Shown piece by piece: positions 58,604 through 64,000 of a stretch of DNA of 64,000 nt. The stretch is from assembly GCF_002379095.1 (NCBI RefSeq), contig NZ_NBZV01000014.1, forward strand, positions 1 to 64,000, in the 5' to 3' direction. Below the pieces are notes generated by a model, which was not told where the DNA came from, ran no database searches, and saw only the letters and a list, made by a program, of their open reading frames with translations. This DNA comes from Polaromonas sp. AER18D-145 (lineage in GTDB: Bacteria; Pseudomonadota; Gammaproteobacteria; Burkholderiales; Burkholderiaceae_C). Positions within the stretch are counted from its first letter, which is position 1, and each line of letters opens with the position of its first letter. Both the position numbers and the translations under genes were made by a program.

Positions 58604-59860
58604 ATGCAAAGCAGAAACTACCGAGTGACCCTCTGGCTGATCGCCAGTGCCTTGTTATTCCCCCTGTTTTTCCAGCTCTCCGGCGGTATCTATAACAATC
58701 CGGAGGCTGTGATCGATTCCCTAGGCGTGCTCAGTACCTTGCCTCTGCCTCTGTCTCTCCTCGCCTGCCTGTTCGGGGTTCTTGCTCTGGCCAGAAACTA
58801 CAGGCAGGCCTTGCCGGCGATGCTGTTTATCGGCAGCCTGTCCGCGCTCATGGGGGTTTCCCTGCTGTTTGCGGGAAGCGATACCGCAATTGAACAGAGG
58901 AAGGTGCTGATCGGTCTGCAATTCCTGCTGCCAACCATGGGGCTGGTTCTGGGGCAATTGGTGCGTGATGATAAAAATACCATCCCGACAGCCTTCATGT
59001 GGGTGTTGTTGGCCGTGGTGCCGTTCCAGATTCTCGCGGGCTGGTGGCAAAACACGCTCACTCTGACGCACAACCTGTATCTATTCAGCATCTACCAGCA
59101 CTTCCAATTTGTGCCGGTCATTTTTGTACTGGCCTTCTGTGTGGTGGTCGTGCATTTGTGGGACGAGTACAAGACGGCGCTGCGCTTCCTGACCGTGGTC
59201 ATGGGGATTTATGCCATTGCCAGCGCCTCTTTTTTGGCGATCGGGCTCTACAGCGCGTTTGTGCTGGTGTTTTTCCTGCGCAAGATGTGGAAGCTCAAGA
59301 CCGGGCGACTGGTTGGACTGACAGTTTTTGGCGCAGGTATTGTGGCTGCGGGTCTGGTGGTCGGGCTTTATTACGGCATAGCGCAGAAAAACACGAGCAT
59401 CATTGGCGATGGGGGTCAGTACCTGGGGAAATTCCAGACATTGGCCGAGGGGAAGATGCCTGTCAATGTGGTGCATCGTCTTGGGGACTGGAAGCTTTAT
59501 GGCGACTGGATCACCGAGAGCGATCGCACGATGCTGCTTGGGCACACAGAGCCGCCTCCACGTGAGGTCAAAACCAGCGCGCACAACTGGTACCTCGACT
59601 TCGTCTACAACTTCGGTCTGGCCTCGCTGGTGCCGCTGTTGGCGCTGATGGGGTTTACCGCCTGGCTGCTTCTGCGTGAACGGAGAACATTGTCGGGCCA
59701 GACCCTGTGGCTGGCGGCGCTGGTGGCCTTTATGGTGCTTATTGACAACAACTTCAAAGTCACCCTGCGGCAACCGTACCCGGGAATCTTTGCGTATTTT
59801 CTCTGGGGACTGTTGCTGACCCGTTTGCGCCTTCATTCCAGGACCGATCATGCTGGTTAG
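58604..59860 (+). CDS. O-antigen polymerase/ligase family membrane protein (Wzy or WaaL)
   Basis: 418 residues with about eleven hydrophobic spans. A large periplasmic loop near residues 275-340 ends in TSAHNWYLDFVYNFGLASLVP, the H-N-x-x-L-D-x-x-x-x-x-G block typical of the Wzy_C/WaaL O-antigen family. It acts on undecaprenyl-diphosphate glycans in the periplasm. Whether it polymerises or ligates cannot be decided; location next to Wzx favours polymerase. Confidence 0.85.
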   Translation: MQSRNYRVTLWLIASALLFPLFFQLSGGIYNNPEAVIDSLGVLSTLPLPLSLLACLFGVLALARNYRQALPAMLFIGSLSALMGVSLLFAGSDTAIEQRKVLIGLQFLLPTMGLVLGQLVRDDKNTIPTAFMWVLLAVVPFQILAGWWQNTLTLTHNLYLFSIYQHFQFVPVIFVLAFCVVVVHLWDEYKTALRFLTVVMGIYAIASASFLAIGLYSAFVLVFFLRKMWKLKTGRLVGLTVFGAGIVAAGLVVGLYYGIAQKNTSIIGDGGQYLGKFQTLAEGKMPVNVVHRLGDWKLYGDWITESDRTMLLGHTEPPPREVKTSAHNWYLDFVYNFGLASLVPLLALMGFTAWLLLRERRTLSGQTLWLAALVAFMVLIDNNFKVTLRQPYPGIFAYFLWGLLLTRLRLHSRTDHAG

Positions 59861-59875
59861 CGCTGGCGCTGCGCC

Positions 59876-61327
59876 ATGAGTGTCTCTTCCCAAGGGCTCC
59901 GAGGCGGGATTCTGGTCAGCACGGCCGGCGTGTTTGGTTCGGCGTTTTTGTGGCTGCTCAGTTTCAAGGTGGTCGCGCTCTGGATGGGGCCTGAGGGTGT
60001 GGGCTTGTTCTCCCAGCTCCGGCAGATGGCGCAAGCCGCAACTGTAGGGGCCACCTTTGGCGGCACTAACTCCGTGGTTCAGGGCCTGTCCGAGCGCGCT
60101 GAAGAAGTGGCGCGCCGGCGGTTTCGCGCAACGGCCGTGCGTTTGGTGGGCTCGGCTGGTTTGCTGGTGGTGCTGGGGATTCTTGCCGCTGCGACGCCGC
60201 TGACACAGTTTTTTCTTTCGTCCGGCGCACCTGAACTCGTTGCCACCGTGCGCTGGCTTGCGGTCGCCGTATTGCTTAATATTGCAGGCACCTATGCCAT
60301 GGCCGTCCTCAATGGCTACCGGTCCTATCCCTACCTCGCGTTGGCACAGACAGCCGGTCCGGCAGCGCTGGTGCTCCTGCTGACAGCCGCGTGGTGGTGG
60401 CATTGGCAGTCCGATCCGGCGCTGCTGGCGGTTTCATTTGTAGTTTGTTTCGGTGTGAGCTGTCTAGCGGGCTGGGTGGGACTGTCGCGCATCCCCCGCC
60501 CCGAGGTGAGCGTTAAAGCGGGCCGGCTGGACCCGGGCGAGCGTAGTATTTTCCTGCGGTTTGCGCTGTCCAACCTGGTTGCGGCCCTGTCCACCACGCT
60601 GGCCCTGCTGCTGATCCGCTCCTGGGTGATCGAGGCGCAAGGCCTGGCCTTTGCCGGCTTGTTCGATGCCGGCTGGACGTTGACCTTCAACTACACCACG
60701 CTGTTTCTCACTGCCTGCAGCGCCATCTACCTGCCCTTGTTAACGCGGGCTACGACGCATGAGAGCCAAAGGGCCTGCATGCTCAAGACCGCTTACCTGG
60801 TCCTGGCCGGCAGTGTGATGGTTTGCTACAGCATGGTTCTGCTGAAGACGCCGCTCATCCATTTGCTGTACAGTCCCGAGTTTCAGCCTTCGGGGCAGGT
60901 GCTGGTGGTGCTGGTCGTGGCGGTGATCCTGAGAAGCATCTCATGGGTTTACGGCTCCATGATTCTTGCCACGCGCAATTCTCGGGTCCTGCTGCTTTCA
61001 GACTTGGCGCTCAATCTCGGGCTGCTCGCGGCTGTCAAATTTGCCCTTACCCACTATGCGTCCTTGCCGGCGCTGGCATGGGCCTTTGTCCTGCCCAATT
61101 TCCTGTATCTGGTGTTTGTGGTCGAGTATGCGGGCCACAAAAATCACCTGATGCTGCGCAGGCAGATCTGGCCCCTGTTGCTGACGGCGGTACTTCCCCT
61201 GGTAGTGCTGGCACTGGCGGCTCCGGCGCTTGTGCGTGATTGGACCGCATTGCATTGGATCTGTTTCGCCGCGGGGCCGGTCGTTGCTGCGGCTTGCCTG
61301 TTGTCTTACAAGAAAGTTGTGCTGTGA
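59876..61327 (+). CDS. Wzx-type oligosaccharide flippase
   Basis: 483 residues with 12-14 hydrophobic spans. The start GILVSTAGVFGSAFLWLLSF, VALWMGPEGVGLFSQLRQM and FNYTTLFLTACSAIYLPLL match the polysaccharide-flippase family (MOP superfamily; WzxE-like). It moves undecaprenyl-linked repeat units to the periplasm. It is 15 bases after the polymerase-like gene and overlaps the acetyltransferase start (GTGA). Confidence 0.9.
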   Translation: MSVSSQGLRGGILVSTAGVFGSAFLWLLSFKVVALWMGPEGVGLFSQLRQMAQAATVGATFGGTNSVVQGLSERAEEVARRRFRATAVRLVGSAGLLVVLGILAAATPLTQFFLSSGAPELVATVRWLAVAVLLNIAGTYAMAVLNGYRSYPYLALAQTAGPAALVLLLTAAWWWHWQSDPALLAVSFVVCFGVSCLAGWVGLSRIPRPEVSVKAGRLDPGERSIFLRFALSNLVAALSTTLALLLIRSWVIEAQGLAFAGLFDAGWTLTFNYTTLFLTACSAIYLPLLTRATTHESQRACMLKTAYLVLAGSVMVCYSMVLLKTPLIHLLYSPEFQPSGQVLVVLVVAVILRSISWVYGSMILATRNSRVLLLSDLALNLGLLAAVKFALTHYASLPALAWAFVLPNFLYLVFVVEYAGHKNHLMLRRQIWPLLLTAVLPLVVLALAAPALVRDWTALHWICFAAGPVVAAACLLSYKKVVL

Positions 61328-61869
61328 AAAACCTGCGGTCAGATATTGAGCGTTTTTTGCAGTTCATGGGACATGCGGGACCGGTGTCGACGTTCAAGCT
61401 GGTCAAGACCTGTTTCAATCCGCGCATGCTGCCGGTGGTGCTGATCCGCATGGCGGAGTTTTTCTTTGAACGGCGACTGGGCGTCGTGGCCAAGCTCTTC
61501 AGCATGACCAACGTGGCTGTTTTCGGCATTGAGTCGTCTCCCCAGGTCAGAATAGGCGGGGGCCTGTTTTTGCCGCATACCGTGGGCACCGTTCTGGGTG
61601 CCGAAAGGATTGGTGACAATGTCACCATCTTGCAGGGCGTGACCTTGGGCACGGCGGAGCCGGACAATGGCTTCACCGTGTCCCTGCGTCCTGTTATTGG
61701 CAACAACGTGGTGATCGGAGCGGGGGCCAAGGTGATAGGCCGTGTGACCATCGGCGATCATGCCAAGGTCGGTGCCAATGCGGTGGTTCTGCAGGATGTC
61801 CCGCCGTACGCAATTGCCGTCGGCGTGCCGGCCCGAATCATTCTCCCCACCCAAGCAGACAAGCTCTAG
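61324..61869 (+). CDS. Serine-acetyltransferase-like hexapeptide (LbH) acetyltransferase
   Basis: 181 residues from a GTG overlapping the Wzx stop. Hexapeptide turns start near residue 85: VRIGGGLFLPHTVGTVLGAE, RIGDNVTILQGVTLGT, PVIGNNVVIGAGAKVIG, TIGDHAKVGANAVVLQDVPP. The His of LPHTVG is the likely catalytic base. The CysE-like fold in a glycan locus normally acetylates a sugar hydroxyl of the repeat unit. Confidence 0.88.
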   Translation: MKNLRSDIERFLQFMGHAGPVSTFKLVKTCFNPRMLPVVLIRMAEFFFERRLGVVAKLFSMTNVAVFGIESSPQVRIGGGLFLPHTVGTVLGAERIGDNVTILQGVTLGTAEPDNGFTVSLRPVIGNNVVIGAGAKVIGRVTIGDHAKVGANAVVLQDVPPYAIAVGVPARIILPTQADKL

Positions 61870-61877
61870 GAAAAAAA

Positions 61878-63764
61878 TTGCCCCAACTTTCGTTAAGCGC
61901 CTCACTGGTGCTGTACAAACCGGACCTGGCAACGCTGGAGCGCACGCTGCTGGCCCTGCAGGAAGCTGGCCGCGTGGCCAGGGGTGCATACATGCTGCGG
62001 CTGGAGTTGACCCTGGTCGACAACTCCTGCGATCCTGCATTGCACGCGCGCCTGGGCGGCTGGCTGGAGGCACGCCGGACAGCCATGCCGGACTGGACGG
62101 TGCGCCTCTTGCTGTCACCCGGCAACGTCGGGTACGGACGTGGCAACAACCTCGTTATCGAACGGATCAAGTCGGATTACCACTTGGTGGTAAACCCGGA
62201 TCTTTTCGTGGCGCCCGATGCGCTGCGCGAAGCATTGCGTTTCCTGGAGGAAAATCCCGAAACCGGGTTGCTGACACCTGCCGTGTTTGGTGAAGACGGT
62301 GAGCGGCATTACCTGTGCAAGCGCCATCCGACCTTGCTCATCATGTTTTTGCGCAGCTTTGCTCCGAAATGGCTGCAGTCCTGGTTCAAGCCCACGCTGG
62401 CCGAGTTCGAAATGCTCGACTGCGACTATGACCGGCCGATCTTCGATGTGGAATACCCCACGGGATCCTGCATGTTTTTCCGGACCAGCTTGTTGCAGCG
62501 TATCAAGGGCTTCGACCCCGACTATTTTTTGCATTACGAGGATGCAGATATTGGCCGTAGGGCGCTTCAGGTCGCGCGTGTCATCTATGTCCCAGCGGTC
62601 AGGGTCGTGCACCAGTGGGCGCGTGACACGCACCGTTCCTGGGCCTCCAGATTGGTGACTATTCGCTCCGGCCTGCTTTACTGGCGTAAGTGGGGCGGTG
62701 TGTTCAGCAGCACGCCGGATGATGTCAAGTTTTCTGGCGTCGAGGCACCGTCTTACGGGACCGCTGCTGATGTGCCGCCAGCCGCCGCCATCGCGGGTAC
62801 TGGCAGGAGGGTGCTCGTGACGGGCGCCAACGGGTTTATCGGAAAAGCGGTTTGTGCTGACTTGCCCTCCAGAGGCTATCGAGTGCTGGGTGTGGTGCGT
62901 CACAACGTGCGGATGAATCTGCAAGATGGGTCGGAATGCCTCTCCATGGACGAAATTGATGCACACACCGATTGGACGGGTGTGCTGGAGGGGGTCGACA
63001 GTGTTGTGCATCTTGCCGCGCGTGTGCACCTGATGCGGGAAACCGCTGCCGATCCGCTGGCCGAGTTTCGTCGTACAAATGTGGCGCTGACCCTGAATCT
63101 TGCGCGCCAGGCGGCGGCTGCGGGCGTGCGGCGCTTTGTTTTTATCAGCTCCATCAAGGTCAACGGTGAAGTCACCCCTGTCGGTCAGCCTTTCAATGCC
63201 GAGGACCAACCGCATCCAAGCGACCCGTACGGCATTTCCAAATACGAGGCCGAGCTGGGATTGCTGGAACTCGCAGCCGAGACTGGGATGGATGTTGTGA
63301 TTATCCGGCCTGTGCTGGTTTACGGGCCGGGCGTCAAAGCCAACTTTCATTCCATGATCAACTGGTTGCTCAAGGGTGTCCCCCTGCCGCTGGGGGCTTT
63401 GCCTAATCGCCGTAGTTTTCTGGCGCTGGGGAATCTTGTCGATCTGATTGCCACCTGTGTGCAGCACCCGGCAGCCGGCAACCAGATCTTTTTGGCCAGC
63501 GATGGCGAGGATCTGTCGATCTCCGGGCTGCTTCGCCGCACCGCTGCCGCGCTTGGAAAGTCGGCCCGGCTCATCCCGGTGCCGGTCATGGTGCTCAGGG
63601 CCGGCGCCCGGCTGGTGGGTCAGGAAGCGGTGATGCAGCGCTTGTCTGATTCGCTGCAGGTGGACATCACCAAAACTCGGCGCGTCCTCGGCTGGACGCC
63701 TCCGGTCCGTGTGGACGATGCGTTGAGGGAAACGGCGCAACACTTCCGGTGGGACAAGGGCTGA
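61878..63764 (+). CDS. Fusion: GT2 glycosyltransferase plus NAD-dependent epimerase/reductase
   Basis: 628 residues from a TTG at 61878, with AGGA seven bases upstream. Residues 1-280 are a WbbL-like rhamnosyltransferase-type GT2: LSASLVLYKPDLATLERTLL, NVGYGRGNNLVIERI, FDVEYPTGSCMFFRTSLL and YFLHYEDADIGRRALQVAR. Residues about 312-628 are an extended SDR: VLVTGANGFIGKAVCADL, FVFISSIKVNGE, DPYGISKYEAEL (YxxxK) and VLVYGPGVKAN, close to the WbpV/Gne group of 4-keto reductases. Normally these are two proteins. The fusion would couple sugar supply with transfer, or be a recent gene joining. Confidence 0.88.
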   Translation: MPQLSLSASLVLYKPDLATLERTLLALQEAGRVARGAYMLRLELTLVDNSCDPALHARLGGWLEARRTAMPDWTVRLLLSPGNVGYGRGNNLVIERIKSDYHLVVNPDLFVAPDALREALRFLEENPETGLLTPAVFGEDGERHYLCKRHPTLLIMFLRSFAPKWLQSWFKPTLAEFEMLDCDYDRPIFDVEYPTGSCMFFRTSLLQRIKGFDPDYFLHYEDADIGRRALQVARVIYVPAVRVVHQWARDTHRSWASRLVTIRSGLLYWRKWGGVFSSTPDDVKFSGVEAPSYGTAADVPPAAAIAGTGRRVLVTGANGFIGKAVCADLPSRGYRVLGVVRHNVRMNLQDGSECLSMDEIDAHTDWTGVLEGVDSVVHLAARVHLMRETAADPLAEFRRTNVALTLNLARQAAAAGVRRFVFISSIKVNGEVTPVGQPFNAEDQPHPSDPYGISKYEAELGLLELAAETGMDVVIIRPVLVYGPGVKANFHSMINWLLKGVPLPLGALPNRRSFLALGNLVDLIATCVQHPAAGNQIFLASDGEDLSISGLLRRTAAALGKSARLIPVPVMVLRAGARLVGQEAVMQRLSDSLQVDITKTRRVLGWTPPVRVDDALRETAQHFRWDKG

Positions 63765-64000
63765 TGGGCGCGCTCGACCCGGCTGTGTTGCTGACGGGAC
63801 GGACCAGCACCATCGGACCGCTGGTGACGCCCCTGTTGCTGGCGCAGGGCATGCCAGTCCACGCCTTGGGGCGCAAACCGCCGACCGAGGGAGATCGTCG
63901 CCCGGGCCTGCACTGGTTGCCGCTCGACCTGGCGGATCCGCTCCGGGCCATGCCTGGGGTTTCCGCCGCCACCCTCATCCACACCGCCAGTCTGTGGCTG
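63764..64000 (+). CDS. Start of a further SDR-like (NAD-epimerase family) gene, cut by the window edge
   Basis: 79 codons are visible with no stop. The ATG touches the previous stop (TGATG). AVLLTGRTSTIGPLVTPLLL is a degenerate Rossmann glycine loop, LHWLPLDLADP and ATLIHTASLWL are the usual beta4/beta5 strands of extended SDR proteins. The function cannot be given from this part; it continues the polysaccharide operon. Confidence 0.75.
   Translation, partial: MGALDPAVLLTGRTSTIGPLVTPLLLAQGMPVHALGRKPPTEGDRRPGLHWLPLDLADPLRAMPGVSAATLIHTASLWL

Noticed and set aside
59081..60403. 440-codon minus-strand frame
   Set aside because: It lies opposite two membrane-protein genes and is rich in Gln and His, typical of antisense to hydrophobic codons.
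24040..64000. Search for CRISPR array, tRNA or prophage features
   Set aside because: No regularly spaced direct repeats, cloverleaf-like segments, integrase or phage structural genes were seen.

Overview
The window looks like part of the chromosome of a betaproteobacterium of the order Burkholderiales, most likely family Comamonadaceae (Polaromonas, Rhodoferax or Variovorax type). The reasons are a Bug-type tricarboxylate-transporter receptor, tandem LivJ-like binding proteins, PHA granule genes, high GC coding sequence, and short GCTAT-n-ATAGC palindromic repeats. The family assignment is an inference from gene content and was not checked by any search.

Region 1 (1-24 kb) is core and catabolic. 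It starts with the tail of an insertion sequence. A minus-strand cluster follows (LysR, CaiB-type CoA transferase, HMG-CoA-lyase-like enzyme, VOC protein, Bug receptor) that probably handles a branched organic acid. Next come a PHA-system protein, a lipoprotein aminopeptidase, a molybdopterin oxidoreductase, two periplasmic amino-acid-type binding proteins and an M20 deacylase. A four-gene set (12.6-16.6 kb) combines a DPPR-synthase-like UbiA enzyme, a flippase-like membrane protein, a GT39 transferase and a HAD phosphatase, and may make a polyprenyl-phosphate-linked pentose. Two peptidases, a TPR protein, a TetR regulator, a phasin and a two-domain acyl-CoA/aldehyde reductase complete the region. 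The TetR-phasin-reductase stretch carries three MITE-like elements. Two of these are inverted copies with 14-bp ends and 8-bp target duplications that flank the phasin gene.

Region 2 (24-64 kb) is a large surface-polysaccharide locus, nearly all on the plus strand with many 1-13 base overlaps. It contains rmlBDAC for dTDP-L-rhamnose; a PglF/CapD-type dehydratase and a PglC-size phosphoglycosyl transferase on the minus strand; a Wzz-like protein; an EPS-type MarR regulator behind a good sigma-70 promoter; and a PglK-like ABC flippase. A pseudaminic-acid-type nonulosonate module follows: pseC, a methyltransferase, an aldo/keto reductase, a cytidylyltransferase fused to a class III aminotransferase, a PseG-PseH fusion, pseI, a broken methyltransferase and a LIC12162-family transferase. 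Then come a phase-variable-looking glycosyltransferase with a 10-G tract, a CDP-glucose branch (rfbF, rfbG, an RmlC-like cupin, SDR enzymes), more glycosyltransferases, and a UDP-N-acetyl-6-deoxy-L-hexosamine branch (SDR, CapE/FnlA, WecB-like 2-epimerase). The end holds polymerase/ligase, Wzx, acetyltransferase and GT2-epimerase fusion genes, and a gene cut by the window edge.

Together these genes could make at least four activated sugars (dTDP-Rha, a CMP-nonulosonate, a CDP-6-deoxyhexose, a UDP-N-acetyl-6-deoxy-L-hexosamine), start a repeat unit on undecaprenyl phosphate, build it with about five glycosyltransferases, and export and polymerise it. The nonulosonate module, with its two fusions and two extra enzymes, is the best candidate for an undescribed system. 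No tRNA, rRNA or CRISPR array was seen.
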